Shown here: in pieces, positions 9,769-18,824 of the stretch
Layout of the letters: each line of letters starts with the position of its first letter
How positions within the stretch are numbered: the stretch's first letter is position 1
Source: Pseudidiomarina indica
Lineage (GTDB): Bacteria > Pseudomonadota > Gammaproteobacteria > Enterobacterales > Alteromonadaceae
DNA length: 64,000 nt
Direction: 5' to 3'
Assembly (NCBI GenBank): GCA_029279945.1
Contig: JAJUHK010000002.1
Span: 62,001 to 126,000, forward strand
The notes under the pieces: generated by a model
Database searches by the model: none
What the model saw: only the letters and a program-made list of their open reading frames with translations
What the model was told of the DNA's origin: nothing
Made by a program: the position numbers and the translations under genes

Positions 9769-10371
9769 CTAGTCGATTAACTTACGACCACTGAATGCAT
9801 GTCCTAGCGTTGCTTGATCAACATATTCAAGTTCACCGCCTACCGGCACACCATGCGCTATCCGCGATGTTTTCACGCCACAGGTACGAGCTACATCAGC
9901 GATGTAGTGCGCAGTGGCATCCCCTTCAACCGTTGGGTTCGTTGCGAGGATAACCTCGTGCAAATTATCGTGCCGTAAACGCTGCGCTAACACATCTAAG
10001 CCAATGTCCTCGGGGCCGATGCCATCTAATGGCGACAAGTGCCCCATTAACACAAAGTAACATCCTTGATATTGCGCCGTCTGTTCAATAGCCACCACAT
10101 CTGCGGGTGTTTCAACAATACACAATAAACCACTTTCACGACGTTTGGGGTTTGCACAAATAGCACAAACTGCAGTTTCTGATAGTGTTCGGCATTGCTC
10201 ACAATGCCCAACTCGATCAACCGCTGTGGTCAATGCTGCTGCCAGCCGTAATGCACTGTCCCGTTGCCGTTCTAACAATTGAAAGGTCATCCGTTGCGCA
10301 GTTTTTTGCCCTACCCCAGGGAGTAACCGCAACGCATTAATCAGTTCTTGAATTGCTGGACTAAGTTGCAT
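9769..10371 (-). CDS. recR: RecR, recombination mediator
   Basis: A 200-residue protein with an N-terminal helix-hairpin-helix ([15 protein letters not shown]), a C4 zinc finger ([16 protein letters not shown]) and a Toprim domain beginning [15 protein letters not shown]. With RecO it loads RecA onto SSB-coated gaps. It ends the run dnaX-ybaB-recR, 13 bases after ybaB, as in many proteobacteria. Length matches E. coli RecR (201). All motif residues are present. Confidence 0.97.
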   Translation of the reverse strand: MQLSPAIQELINALRLLPGVGQKTAQRMTFQLLERQRDSALRLAAALTTAVDRVGHCEQCRTLSETAVCAICANPKRRESGLLCIVETPADVVAIEQTAQYQGCYFVLMGHLSPLDGIGPEDIGLDVLAQRLRHDNLHEVILATNPTVEGDATAHYIADVARTCGVKTSRIAHGVPVGGELEYVDQATLGHAFSGRKLID

Positions 10372-10384
10372 CTATACGCTCAAC

Positions 10385-10714
10385 TTAAAAAGGCATCTTA
10401 AAACCCGGTGGTAAATTCATGCCACCTGTTACTTCAGCCATTTTCTCGCGCGACGTTTGCTCGACGCGCCGAACAGCATCGTTAATTGCTGCTGCCACGA
10501 GATCTTCGAGCATCTCTGCGTCATCATCAGCGAACAAGCTCGGGTCAATCGATACGCGACGAACATTGTGATTACCAAGCATAGTGACTTTCACTAAGCC
10601 TGCACCTGCTTCACCAACAACTTCGAGGTTTGCGATTTCTGCCTGCGCTTTCTGCATCCGTTCTTGCATTTGTTGCGCCTGCTTCATCATGTTACCTAAA
10701 CCACCTTTAAACAT
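10385..10714 (-). CDS. ybaB: YbaB/EbfC nucleoid-associated protein
   Basis: A 109-residue DNA-binding protein of the YbaB/EbfC family: a helical N-terminus ([25 protein letters not shown]) followed by beta strands with the conserved [13 protein letters not shown], and a closing [10 protein letters not shown]. It dimerises into tweezer-like structures that bind DNA. It lies 20 bases after dnaX and 13 before recR, the usual order, and is likely co-transcribed with both. Confidence 0.95.
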   Translation of the reverse strand: MFKGGLGNMMKQAQQMQERMQKAQAEIANLEVVGEAGAGLVKVTMLGNHNVRRVSIDPSLFADDDAEMLEDLVAAAINDAVRRVEQTSREKMAEVTGGMNLPPGFKMPF

Positions 10715-10734
10715 AATAACCTCTTTTCCTATAA

Positions 10735-12567
10735 CTAAATGGGTTTGAGCGAATCAGTGATCAGCCGTACACCAAAATGCTCTTCTAATTGCCGCACATT
10801 GGGGTCTTCAGCTAATCGTTGCAACGCCAGTTGCTGTTGCAGCTCGTTAATTTTATCTTGTATTTCAGCCGGTGTAAGGGTAGTTGTATCACCCACCACT
10901 ACATCCGCTAAAGTCATCTGGTAATTACTGCTCAACGCTTCTCGTAGACGGTTCACAATGCCTTCGTTCAGCAAGTAAGCCCACTGTTTTCGTACGATCA
11001 ATAAGTATCGATCCTGCTGTTGTTGCAGGACACAGTGACGCGCAAATTGTCGCGTTAATCCTTGGAGTTCAAGTCGCTCTATCATGGCTGACCACGTATC
11101 AACTTCGGCTGCACTTCGAGTTGCTTCAGTAATTTCTGGCAAACTCTCAGTAGGGTTTGTTAGCTGCACAGTTGGTACAGGCTCACGCACCACAGGCTCT
11201 GCCTCTGCTACGCGCTGCTGTGGAGTAGCATCAGGCTCATGAGCTACTGCGGATTCAGGATTTTTTTTTTGCGTTAGCGCATCACGGGTTGCCAGTAGCG
11301 CCTGTAATCCCACAGGGGTGGCTGCTTCTGGTTGTGATTCGGTAACTGGCTCAGGTGCTGGAGCGGCGGCTTCTGGTTGTGATTCGGTAACTGGTTCAGG
11401 TCCTGGAGCGGTAGCTTCTGGTTGCGACTCGACAACTGGCATCGCTGCTGTAGCTGATGCTGGCTCAACTTCTACTACAGGTAACGATTCTGGCCGAAAT
11501 GCCAGTAGCCGCAGCAACGTCATCTCAACCCCGCTACGCACGTCGCTGGCGTATTGGAGATCTCGGCGCCCTTGCACCAATATATCGTAATAGACTTGCA
11601 GCAACTCGGCGGGCAGTTGTTCTGCCAATCGTTGCGCCGCAACATCAAGGCCAGTTGCTTGTGCAGTAGCAGGCACGGCTTGATACAGCGCCATTTGATG
11701 ACACAGAGTTAACAGCTCAGGCAATAAACCACTTAAGTCTGGAACTTGCTTAGCGACGTGATCAAGGACATTCAACATCGCATCTGTTTGACCGTTTAGA
11801 ATATACTGCAGCAGCGTGACCAGTTGATAGGAAGGGACACTCCCCAACATTTGCTGGACGCCCTGCATGTTCACGGCTTGATTACCTTGAGCGATCGCTT
11901 GATCAGTAAGGCTTAATGCGTCTCGCATGCTGCCCTGTGCCGCTCGTGCTATTAACAGTAACGCATCCTCATCATAGGGGATATTCTCCGCCGTGAGTAT
12001 ATGCTGTAGGTGTTCGGCAATGTCATCCCGTGATAATGCTTTTAGGTTAAACTGCAAGCAACGCGATAACACAGTAATCGGCAACTTTTGTGGATCTGTG
12101 GTCGCTAATAAAAATTTTACGTGCGGTGGTGGCTCTTCTAAGGTTTTCAACAACGCATTGAAACTATGGCGTGAAAGCATGTGCACTTCGTCTATTAAGT
12201 AGACTTTAAAACGTCCTTGTGTCGGCGCGTATTGCACGTTATCAAGTAACTCACGCGTGTCCTCCACCTTCGTACGTGAAGCTGCATCGATTTCTAGCAA
12301 GTCAACAAACCGCCCTTGCTCAATCGCTGTACAAATCTGGCATTGCCCACACGGCTGCGCAGTTACGCCCAGCTCACAGTTCAAACTTTTCGCTAAAATC
12401 CGAGCAATTGTGGTTTTGCCCACTCCACGGGTTCCGGTCAACAACCACGCATGGTGCAAGCGTCCAGTCTGCAGCGCATTCATCAGCGGTTGCAGCACAT
12501 GTTGTTGCCCAACAACCTCTGTGAAGGTACGGGGACGCCATTTACGGGCTAGGACCTGATAACTCAT
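10735..12567 (-). CDS. dnaX: DnaX, DNA polymerase III clamp-loader subunit tau (with predicted gamma form)
   Basis: The full frame gives a 610-residue tau subunit. Residues ~1-370 hold the AAA+ clamp-loader core: Walker [15 protein letters not shown], four zinc cysteines ([16 protein letters not shown]) and the DEVHMLS box. A proline/glutamate linker with 15-residue repeats follows, then the C-terminal tau domains that bind helicase and polymerase. Upstream codons from 12591 are open, but the ATG at 12567 gives the conserved N-terminus [12 protein letters not shown]. At codons 433-436 the gene has ten consecutive A's; a -1 shift there ends two codons later, giving a ~437-residue gamma, close to E. 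coli gamma (431). Confidence 0.97.
   Translation of the reverse strand: MSYQVLARKWRPRTFTEVVGQQHVLQPLMNALQTGRLHHAWLLTGTRGVGKTTIARILAKSLNCELGVTAQPCGQCQICTAIEQGRFVDLLEIDAASRTKVEDTRELLDNVQYAPTQGRFKVYLIDEVHMLSRHSFNALLKTLEEPPPHVKFLLATTDPQKLPITVLSRCLQFNLKALSRDDIAEHLQHILTAENIPYDEDALLLIARAAQGSMRDALSLTDQAIAQGNQAVNMQGVQQMLGSVPSYQLVTLLQYILNGQTDAMLNVLDHVAKQVPDLSGLLPELLTLCHQMALYQAVPATAQATGLDVAAQRLAEQLPAELLQVYYDILVQGRRDLQYASDVRSGVEMTLLRLLAFRPESLPVVEVEPASATAAMPVVESQPEATAPGPEPVTESQPEAAAPAPEPVTESQPEAATPVGLQALLATRDALTQKKNPESAVAHEPDATPQQRVAEAEPVVREPVPTVQLTNPTESLPEITEATRSAAEVDTWSAMIERLELQGLTRQFARHCVLQQQQDRYLLIVRKQWAYLLNEGIVNRLREALSSNYQMTLADVVVGDTTTLTPAEIQDKINELQQQLALQRLAEDPNVRQLEEHFGVRLITDSLKPI
11224..11271 (-). 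promoter_or_regulatory. Programmed frameshift/slippage element in dnaX
   Basis: On the minus strand the zero-frame codons are CAA AAA AAA AAT, an A10 run at 11270-11261. After a -1 slip the frame reads AAA TCC TGA; after a +1 slip a TAG comes six codons later. Twelve bases past the run a hairpin begins: AGTAGCTCA (11248-11240) pairs with TGA-T-GCTACT (11233-11224), nine pairs with one bulged T and a six-base loop. Slippery run, early stop and 3' stem-loop match the layout of the E. coli dnaX site; a long A run also suits transcriptional slippage as in Thermus dnaX. Confidence 0.75.
11324..11449 (-). repeat. 45-bp tandem repeats in the dnaX linker
   Basis: About 2.8 copies of a 45-base unit start at 11324, 11369 and 11414 (each opening GCTTCTGGTTG on the plus strand). 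They encode 15-residue repeats of the form [15 protein letters not shown] in the flexible tau/gamma linker. The first two copies are nearly identical in DNA, which suggests recent expansion by slippage or unequal crossover. Confidence 0.9.
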
Positions 12568-12614
12568 GCCAATTTTATCTCTCTCGATCACAACGTGACG
12601 GTAACTAACTTACC

Positions 12615-13133
12615 TTAAAATGTGCACAGGGTATAGTATGGAATTGCCGCTTCTTGTAACCGCTGCTCGCCACCTAAGTCTTGCAAAGAAATTACGAATG
12701 AGCACTCTACCAACTCAGCTTGTAGTTGTTGCAGCAACTGAACACCAGCCATGACGGTGCCACCGGTTGCCAATAAATCGTCCACTAAAACAACGCGCTC
12801 CCCAGCGTGAATATCATCGGCATGAATTTCTAAGCTGTCGACGCCATACTCGAGGGCATAGAATTGCGCAACGGTAGCACGAGGTAGTTTGCCTGGTTTA
12901 CGTAATGGGACGAAACCAACTCCCAATGCGTACGCTAATGCGGTAGCAAAAATAAATCCACGCGCTTCAATCCCCACGATTTTGGTAACACCCCGCCCAC
13001 GATAACGCTCCGCCAACATATCAATCACGCCATGAAATGCAGCGCCATCAGCTATTAGTGGTGTAATATCGCGAAACAGAATCCCAGGTTTGGGATAATC
13101 AGGAACTGTTTTGATATAGTCGGTGAGGTTCAC
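12615..13133 (-). CDS. apt: Apt, adenine phosphoribosyltransferase
   Basis: A 172-residue purine-salvage enzyme joining adenine and PRPP to AMP. The PRPP-binding motif is [13 protein letters not shown], and the N-terminal signature is [15 protein letters not shown]. The frame stays open upstream to 13190, but the GTG at 13133 has GGAGA five to six bases before it and gives the family N-terminus (V/M)[16 protein letters not shown], so I use it. It lies 10 bases after the receiver gene and 47 before dnaX; apt-dnaX-ybaB-recR is the E. coli order. Confidence 0.93.
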   Translation of the reverse strand: MNLTDYIKTVPDYPKPGILFRDITPLIADGAAFHGVIDMLAERYRGRGVTKIVGIEARGFIFATALAYALGVGFVPLRKPGKLPRATVAQFYALEYGVDSLEIHADDIHAGERVVLVDDLLATGGTVMAGVQLLQQLQAELVECSFVISLQDLGGEQRLQEAAIPYYTLCTF

Positions 13134-13143
13134 ATGCTCTCCG

Positions 13144-13539
13144 TTATACGTGACTTTGCTGGGGGTGGCTAATGGTAGCCGCCAGATCATTCAACAACTC
13201 CAATAGCCGCTTGCCATCAACAGGTTTCGATAAGCATAAATTAGCACCTGCTTTTTCAGCTAATGGCGCAACTTGACCCGCGTCTTGGGTTGTCATTAAT
13301 AGAATCGGGGCAGCCTGATAGGCTGGCAATTGCCGCAGACTTTTAATGAGCGCGAGCCCATCCATCAGCGGCATTTTGTGATCAACCAGCACCATATGAA
13401 ACTGTTCACTCTTAGATAGGTTTAAGCCTTCTAAGCCATCATTGGCGCAGCTTACCTTAAACGGGCTCTGTGCAATAATTTGCAACAACTGTTCCCGTGT
13501 CGCCGGTTTGTCCTCAACCAGCAATAAATGCAATGACAT
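13144..13539 (-). CDS. Single-domain response regulator (CheY-like receiver)
   Basis: 131 residues forming one receiver domain: acidic pair in LLLVEDKP (residues ~8-9), phospho-acceptor Asp in [12 protein letters not shown], conserved Thr in LLMTTQD and Lys in CLSKPVDG. There is no output domain, so it must act by binding a partner or passing phosphate on. No histidine kinase is encoded nearby. It sits 24 bases after a 41-codon membrane-protein gene and 10 bases before apt, an unusual place. The ATG follows AGGAAATCT. Confidence 0.9.
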   Translation of the reverse strand: MSLHLLLVEDKPATREQLLQIIAQSPFKVSCANDGLEGLNLSKSEQFHMVLVDHKMPLMDGLALIKSLRQLPAYQAAPILLMTTQDAGQVAPLAEKAGANLCLSKPVDGKRLLELLNDLAATISHPQQSHV

Positions 13540-13563
13540 AGATTTCCTACTGTCGCATTCAGC

Positions 13564-13689
13564 TTATGCTGAAAAGAATTTAATCCATGATAAAACCGCT
13601 GGTAATAATGGCACTGCGACAAACACAATGGCAGCTAACCAACCCATTTTTACGCCTGATTCATCACGGAAGTTTTCTTCGTGAGCCAT
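13564..13689 (-). CDS. Small membrane protein, 41 residues, unrecognised
   Basis: A short gene with a strong Shine-Dalgarno (AGGAGG eight bases before the ATG) and a good promoter upstream. The product starts MAHEENFRDESG (charged, cytoplasmic or soluble face), then has one hydrophobic helix at residues ~16-36 (GWLAAIVFVAVPLLPAVLSW) and ends IKFFSA. I do not recognise the family. It is the first gene of a minus-strand run continuing with the receiver gene 24 bases downstream. The leader features, more than the length, argue that it is real. Confidence 0.7.
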   Translation of the reverse strand: MAHEENFRDESGVKMGWLAAIVFVAVPLLPAVLSWIKFFSA

Positions 13690-13727
13690 AACTACAACCT
13701 CCTCACATAGTTAAATTTTCGGTGCAG

Positions 13728-13756
13728 ATCATACTCGAATTATCAGTCACTCACAA
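13728..13756 (-). promoter_or_regulatory. Promoter of the small membrane protein / receiver / apt run
   Basis: On the minus strand TTGTGA (13756-13751) and TATGAT (13733-13728) are 17 bases apart, matching sigma-70 boxes at 4/6 and 5/6. It lies between the TonB-cluster terminator and the 41-codon gene, giving a leader of ~32 bases. Confidence 0.65.
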
Positions 13757-13775
13757 TAAGCGGATCCGCACAGAC

Positions 13776-13805
13776 AAAAAACCCCGCGGTAGTGCGGGGT
13801 TTTTT
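13776..13805 (-). terminator. Terminator of the TonB2 operon
   Basis: Perfect stem of CCCCGC/GCGGGG extended by six A:T pairs, with a six-base loop, 17 bases past the TPR gene stop. It has runs of six A and six T on the two arms, so it is formally bidirectional, but only minus-strand genes flank it. Confidence 0.93.
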
Positions 13806-13822
13806 CAAAGCGTACATCGTTT

Positions 13823-15130
13823 TTATAAAGTCACACCACGATTAGAGGCTTTGCTACGAATGTAAGTTTCCCAGTTCGCCGCATTACGACGTTCGTTGCT
13901 AAACTTTTTCGCTTCTTGAACATACTTCAGTGCTTCACGGAAGTTGTTGTTATAGAAGTGAGCCTCGGTAAGTGACATATAAACACGACCTTCATTCTCA
14001 ATACCGTTATCGAGCGCTTTTAAGAACGCGTCGGCAGCTTTCGTGTACTGCTCGGCACGTAATAAAGCACTACCTTGACGACGGTACATTTCGGCTTTGT
14101 CTTTACGCGTTTCCGCGTACTGTGCAGCTTTTTCAAACTGCGCAGCAGCTTTAGCAAAGTCGCGCGATTGTTCGAAGTTGCCCGCTACCATCTGGTAGTT
14201 GCGCATTGTCTTCTCAATATCACCTGACTCTAAGTGCTTCAGCATAATGGTTGCCGCTTTGTACGGAATCAGGTTATTTGAGTACAATTGAGCGAGCGCT
14301 TTGAACTGGTTTTCTTTGTCTAGATAACCAGCTAAATACGCTATCTCCATTGTCTGCAATGCCTTATCCATATCTTCTACGAGCATGTACATCATGCCTA
14401 ACTGACTCCACCAACCCTTTTCACCAGGTAACACATTCAACCCGGCTTCCAGTACTTTGATAGCTTCAGCATACATTTGACGCTCGTAGTAAGAGGCAAT
14501 TTTCAGAATATAAGGGTTGCGGTTTTCTTCACCTTTAGCACGAAAAGCTGCAATTGATAGATCCGCTGGACGGATTACTTTATCAAATTGCTTCAATTCG
14601 TAGTATGCATTCGCGATACGCATAAATACATCTGGATCGCGCTCACCAGTGAATTGTAACCATTTCCCATAATACTCAAGTGCAAGCTGATACTTTTCTG
14701 TTTGCAGTGCTAAGTCAGCAGTTAATTTCAACACTGACGCGTGGTCAGTCCAACCTAATTCATTCGAATCGGCGGCCTGCTTTACTAACTGGATAGCACG
14801 TTCAAACTGTTCGTCTGCAGCATACAAGTTGCCTAAAAATCGGTTTACGTACGCAACGTCGAACGAGTCACGTGCACCTGCCGCTTCTAGCTCAGCAATA
14901 GCACCTTTAACGTTTTCCTCTTCGGTATACATATCTAGTGCTTTAATCAAGCGACGACCAACACGCTCACTCACCACTTGGTTGCGACGTGCGTCTTTCG
15001 CTGCTTGAACTTGCTCTGCTGATGGCAAATTGTAATTGATTTCCTGCGCATGGGCAGTAGCCGAAGCTACCGCCATGGCAGTACACAATACACTCGCACT
15101 AATTAAGGCTGTGAGTTTTTTGTGCATCAT
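13823..15130 (-). CDS. Periplasmic TPR protein of the TonB2 system
   Basis: 435 residues with a signal peptide (MMHKKLTALISASVLCTAM..., cleavage near ATAHA-QE) and a chain of helical repeats with tetratricopeptide character (e.g. ALEYYGKWLQF, AAAQFEKAAQYAE, AADAFLKALDNG). Proteins of this kind close TonB2 operons in Shewanella, Vibrio and relatives and are thought to work with the TonB2-ExbB-ExbD complex; the exact role is unsettled. It begins 3 bases after tonB and is followed by the operon terminator. Confidence 0.88.
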   Translation of the reverse strand: MMHKKLTALISASVLCTAMAVASATAHAQEINYNLPSAEQVQAAKDARRNQVVSERVGRRLIKALDMYTEEENVKGAIAELEAAGARDSFDVAYVNRFLGNLYAADEQFERAIQLVKQAADSNELGWTDHASVLKLTADLALQTEKYQLALEYYGKWLQFTGERDPDVFMRIANAYYELKQFDKVIRPADLSIAAFRAKGEENRNPYILKIASYYERQMYAEAIKVLEAGLNVLPGEKGWWSQLGMMYMLVEDMDKALQTMEIAYLAGYLDKENQFKALAQLYSNNLIPYKAATIMLKHLESGDIEKTMRNYQMVAGNFEQSRDFAKAAAQFEKAAQYAETRKDKAEMYRRQGSALLRAEQYTKAADAFLKALDNGIENEGRVYMSLTEAHFYNNNFREALKYVQEAKKFSNERRNAANWETYIRSKASNRGVTL

Positions 15131-15133
15131 CTG

Positions 15134-15742
15134 TTACTCCATATCCAACTTGAAATCAAGTTGAACGGTTTGGCCTGGCTGACGAACCGGCTTACCATCA
15201 ACGACTTTTGGCTTGTATTTCCAACGCAGTAACGCTCGGCGAGCTTCTTGGTCGAATACTCGACGCGGCTCAGAGTTAATTACTTCTACGTCAGTTACAC
15301 CGCCGGTCTCATCAATGGTGAAGCGCAATAACACCCAACCTTCTAGGCCGTCACGTGCCGCTGCAGGCGGATAACGCGGGTTGATCCGTACAATAGGTGT
15401 CGCATCACCATCCGCTACGGCTAACCCACCTGTTCCTAACCCTGTGTCTGTAGAGATCTCTACTGACCCAAAATCCGGATTGAAGTTGATCGCATCACTT
15501 GATGTATCAGGCTCCGTTTGCGGAGTTTGTGGCGGCTGCTGTGGTGGCGGTGGCGGCGGCGGTGGTGTCCGACGACGCAAGTCCAAATCAGAGTCCGGTG
15601 GTGTTGTCACAATTTCAATAGGTGGTGCAGGCGGCGGTACATCTTTCCGTCCGTCCCCACCGCTAATCAAATAAGCCATGAAAGCGAACAGAAGGAACGT
15701 AGCTACAGCACCCAATAGTAATGATACTATGAAGCGCACCAT
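15134..15742 (-). CDS. tonB: TonB, energy-transducing protein
   Basis: 202 residues: N-terminal membrane anchor (MVRFIVSLLLGAVATFLLFAFM), a proline-rich spacer with a run of eight prolines, and a C-terminal TonB domain with YPPAAARDGLEGWVLLRFTI and RRALLRWKYKP. It transmits proton-motive force from ExbB/ExbD to outer-membrane siderophore, haem or B12 receptors. The frame is open seven codons further upstream inside exbD; the ATG at 15742, one base after the exbD stop, gives the anchor directly. The short spacer is typical of TonB2 proteins. No receptor gene is adjacent. Confidence 0.94.
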   Translation of the reverse strand: MVRFIVSLLLGAVATFLLFAFMAYLISGGDGRKDVPPPAPPIEIVTTPPDSDLDLRRRTPPPPPPPPQQPPQTPQTEPDTSSDAINFNPDFGSVEISTDTGLGTGGLAVADGDATPIVRINPRYPPAAARDGLEGWVLLRFTIDETGGVTDVEVINSEPRRVFDQEARRALLRWKYKPKVVDGKPVRQPGQTVQLDFKLDME

Positions 15743-15743
15743 A

Positions 15744-16145
15744 TTATTCGACCTCTGCAGCAATGGATATCTTATCGATACCCGCTTCCTTGATTTGATC
15801 CATGACTTTCACGACAACACCATGTTTGGCTTCCTTGTCCGCCTGAATCACGACGATATCAGTTGGCTGTTCTGCCAATAGACGTTCAATGTTCGCGCCA
15901 ACGCGCTCAACATCTACCATACGCTTGTCCATCCATACTTCGCCATTCGCACGAATAGCGATAAAGATGTTGGCAGACGGCTTAGCCTGCGCTTGACTCG
16001 CATCTGGCTTGTTCACGTCGATACCCGCCTCTTTAACGAAAGAGGTTGTAACGATGAAGAAGATTAACATGATAAACACGATGTCCAACATCGGTGTCAT
16101 ATCAATCGCTGCTTCTTCCTCTTCCTGAAAACGTTTACGTGCCAT
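15744..16145 (-). CDS. exbD: ExbD, biopolymer transport protein
   Basis: 133 residues with one N-terminal membrane helix carrying the proton-path aspartate (DMTPMLDIVFIMLIFFIV) and a periplasmic domain ending in IKEAGIDKISIAAEVE. It forms the proton channel with ExbB and powers TonB. It lies between exbB (12 bases) and tonB (1 base). All features agree with family length and layout. Confidence 0.95.
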   Translation of the reverse strand: MARKRFQEEEEAAIDMTPMLDIVFIMLIFFIVTTSFVKEAGIDVNKPDASQAQAKPSANIFIAIRANGEVWMDKRMVDVERVGANIERLLAEQPTDIVVIQADKEAKHGVVVKVMDQIKEAGIDKISIAAEVE

Positions 16146-16157
16146 AGTTATTCTCTC

Positions 16158-16682
16158 TTAATGATGTGGCAAACTGTCAATCAATTTGTTCTTCGCTTTA
16201 CGAACCCGAGCTTCTAGGCGCGTCGCAAAGTACATACCTGACAATGCTGCAACCATTCCTGCCATCGTTGGGATGGTCGCCATTGAAATACCTGACGCCA
16301 TCAAACGCGGGTTACCGGTCCCCTGTACGGCCATGATTTCAAACACTGTAATCATACCCGTCACGGTTCCTAACAGCCCAATTAATGGACACAGCGCAAC
16401 ACATGTTTTGATCAACAAAATACGTGCATTAAGTTTATCTTCGGCTTCAGAAACCCATGCATCACGAATTTTATGAGCGTACCATGAGGTGGTATCCGAG
16501 CGGGCATTCCATTTCGCAATAATATTATTACGAAGTTTTGGATACTCGCTGGTCAAGAACCAGAAGCGCTCAATCATGAGAACCCACATGATGAAGAGTG
16601 CTCCCATGACGACGTACAACACGTCGCCACCGGTCGCTAAAAAATCCCTGATAGATTCCCAAAGTCCCACCAGGTAGTTCAT
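16158..16682 (-). CDS. exbB: ExbB, MotA/TolQ/ExbB proton-channel protein
   Basis: 174 residues with three membrane helices and the family signature LCPLIGLLGTVTGMITVFE, then GISMATIPTMAGMVAALSGMYF. It is the short ExbB2 type. The frame opens upstream inside ttpC, but the ATG at 16682, four bases past the ttpC stop and preceded by GAAGGGG, gives the natural start MNYLVGLWESI. Together with the longer TtpC it means the operon has two ExbB-like channel proteins. Confidence 0.94.
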   Translation of the reverse strand: MNYLVGLWESIRDFLATGGDVLYVVMGALFIMWVLMIERFWFLTSEYPKLRNNIIAKWNARSDTTSWYAHKIRDAWVSEAEDKLNARILLIKTCVALCPLIGLLGTVTGMITVFEIMAVQGTGNPRLMASGISMATIPTMAGMVAALSGMYFATRLEARVRKAKNKLIDSLPHH

Positions 16683-16686
16683 AGGA

Positions 16687-18045
16687 TTACCCCTTCTTCT
16701 CCGCATGCGCAGCTACGATACCAGTAGCTTGCTCATCGAGTACCTGAACGATCGATTTTGCACGTGCAGCCACAACAGAGTGAACTAAAATCAATGGAAT
16801 TGCGGCAATCAGACCTTGTGCAGTAGTTACCAACGCCATTGAAATGTCGCCAGCCATAATTTTCGGGTCACCTGTACCGAACAATGTGATTGATTGGAAC
16901 GTACCGATCATACCGACAACAGTACCAAGTAGACCTAATAATGGTGCAATCGCTGCAAAAACTTTGATGATGTTAACGCCGCTATCGATACGTGGAGTTT
17001 CACGTAAAATAGCTTCGTCAAGTTTCATTTCTAAAGTTTCCACATCAACAGATTGGTTTTCTTTGTAAACAGCCAGAATACGACCCAAGGCGTTGCTTGA
17101 AGATGGGTTATCAATATTCTTCAACTGTGAACGCATTTTACCTGCTTCAGCCGTTAAGGTGATGAACTTGTAGATAGCGATCAAAATACCAATGATAAGT
17201 ACTGCGGTAATAACGTAACCAACAGTGCCACCTTGGTGATAACGCTCAGAAAGGGTTGCTTTCTGGATTGCTAAGTTCAAGATTTGGCCGCGCGCCGGGT
17301 CAATGTAAAGTGGTGCGTAGCCAGATTCAGTTTGCTCAAACTTACCTGCGGTTGAGGTTACGTGGCCATCCGGTTGACGACCTAACTCTTGAATCTCACC
17401 AACAGTATCGTTGTAACGGAAGTATTTGCTGTCAGCAAGTAGGTTAAACACACCAACACGAGTTACTTCAAGGTTCTCAGTTGAACCACTTACCGCAACA
17501 TCCGCATTGAATTTAACCACACGACCTGACTCACGCATTTCGGTCAACCATGCTAACCAAAGTTCTTCTAGCTCAGCGATGGTTGGTACTTCTTTTGCTT
17601 CGGCAATGCTTTCCAATACCAGCTCACGGCCTGGGTATTGAGCACTTACGATTGAGGTAGCGATACGGCCAATCGTGTCTGATGCTGCACCACGTGCTAC
17701 ACCAACGATTTCCCCTAACGTACCGAGTGCGTTTTTCAATTCTTCTTCTTTATTAGCTAACGAAATTTCGTTTTCGGCAAACTCACGTTGTAAACGTTCA
17801 CCGCGTGATTTTTCATTCGCTAATTGACGCTTAGCATTGTTCAATAATGCTTGCTTATCAGCACGTGCTGAAGTGAACTCAGCTTCACGCTCGGCGTTAA
17901 TACGCTGAGAAGCAGCGCGGTTTTGCTTAACCATTTCTAATAACTGGTCAAGTGACTTTGCTTCGGTTTGCGCGTAAGCAACGCTTGCGCCAGCTGATAA
18001 TGAGAATGCTGCTGCGACCAGCAAAGATTTCACTAGTTTGTTCAT
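16687..18045 (-). CDS. ttpC: TtpC-like long ExbB-family protein
   Basis: 452 residues: signal peptide (to ~residue 25, SVAYAQ), a long charged, helical region (~30-110) likely to form a coiled coil, a periplasmic region, then three membrane helices with the ExbB signature IAPLLGLLGTVVGMIGTF and ISMALVTTAQGLIAAIP. In Vibrio TonB2 systems TtpC is required in addition to ExbB2, ExbD2 and TonB2 for iron uptake; I infer the same role here. It overlaps the DUF3450 gene by four bases (ATGA). Confidence 0.9.
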   Translation of the reverse strand: MNKLVKSLLVAAAFSLSAGASVAYAQTEAKSLDQLLEMVKQNRAASQRINAEREAEFTSARADKQALLNNAKRQLANEKSRGERLQREFAENEISLANKEEELKNALGTLGEIVGVARGAASDTIGRIATSIVSAQYPGRELVLESIAEAKEVPTIAELEELWLAWLTEMRESGRVVKFNADVAVSGSTENLEVTRVGVFNLLADSKYFRYNDTVGEIQELGRQPDGHVTSTAGKFEQTESGYAPLYIDPARGQILNLAIQKATLSERYHQGGTVGYVITAVLIIGILIAIYKFITLTAEAGKMRSQLKNIDNPSSSNALGRILAVYKENQSVDVETLEMKLDEAILRETPRIDSGVNIIKVFAAIAPLLGLLGTVVGMIGTFQSITLFGTGDPKIMAGDISMALVTTAQGLIAAIPLILVHSVVAARAKSIVQVLDEQATGIVAAHAEKKG

Positions 18046-18824
18046 TCTGCACGCTCCGCTGCATAAATAGGCAGTTTAATCAAATCAGGGGCGGTTTGCT
18101 TCCGCGCCATACGAATCGCTTGGGTTAGTGAATTCAGATACGAGTCATCTAACTTCTCCCACTCACCAGTATGGATATTGTAAATCCAACCGTTTTTAAG
18201 ATCGGTAGATTGCGCTAACAATGCCACACGACCTAAGTGGAAATAGTCGACCGCAATTTCTTCACCACCAAACTGCAACTTGCCTTCGTAGGCAATCAAA
18301 CCAGCACCGTAATCCATTTCAGCTTGGTATGCTTCAGTGATTTGACGGAATTGTTCTGACGTAGTGACGTTTGCTGAACCCATGATGTCGCGTAAGCGCT
18401 CAACACGTGCGAGACGGCTCTCTTTATGAATTGGAAGGTCCAATTGCACAAACTGCTCCAAAGCGTCGATCATTTTGTACATCAACGGAACAACACCTTG
18501 CTTAGTAGCTTCGATGCCGTCGATCTGGCGCTGTAGAGAAGCCAGTGAAGCGTTTTGGTCATCAACTAGTCGCTGTACGTGGTCGTTATATACCTTAAGG
18601 TTTTCATACTCGTCCACGACGCGGCGGTATTCAAACAACAATTCTTGGCTCTGCTCGAACAAAGAATCGATCTTTTCTTGTGACCGCTTGTCAGCTGTGT
18701 GAATTTTGGCTTCTTCGTTTTGCAACGTAGAAAGATCCTGGGCAGCGACAGTAGCGCTACCTGCAATTGCGAACATCCCGACAAGGGCTGCAGCAATTTT
18801 GCTTTTATTGATTACTTTGGTCAT
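18042..18824 (-). CDS. DUF3450 periplasmic protein
   Basis: 260 residues with a signal peptide (AALVGMFAIAGSATVAAQ) and a long coiled-coil region (~residues 30-110) followed by a globular part containing LPIHKESRLARVERL and YFHLGRVALLAQS. This matches DUF3450, the usual first gene of TtpC-containing TonB2 operons; its molecular role is not established. The frame opens at a TTG three codons upstream, but the ATG at 18824 is preferred. It leads a six-gene operon ending at the terminator near 13776. Confidence 0.88.
   Translation of the reverse strand: MTKVINKSKIAAALVGMFAIAGSATVAAQDLSTLQNEEAKIHTADKRSQEKIDSLFEQSQELLFEYRRVVDEYENLKVYNDHVQRLVDDQNASLASLQRQIDGIEATKQGVVPLMYKMIDALEQFVQLDLPIHKESRLARVERLRDIMGSANVTTSEQFRQITEAYQAEMDYGAGLIAYEGKLQFGGEEIAVDYFHLGRVALLAQSTDLKNGWIYNIHTGEWEKLDDSYLNSLTQAIRMARKQTAPDLIKLPIYAAERAE

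Noticed and set aside
11324-11449. CRISPR-like direct repeats
   Set aside because: In-frame tandem 45-bp units inside dnaX with no spacers.
12568-12591. Earlier start for dnaX
   Set aside because: Adds eight residues not found in the family; the ATG at 12567 gives the conserved N-terminus.
15381-15674. Glycine-rich 97-codon frame opposite tonB
   Set aside because: The glycine run is the reverse complement of the TonB proline run; not an independent gene.
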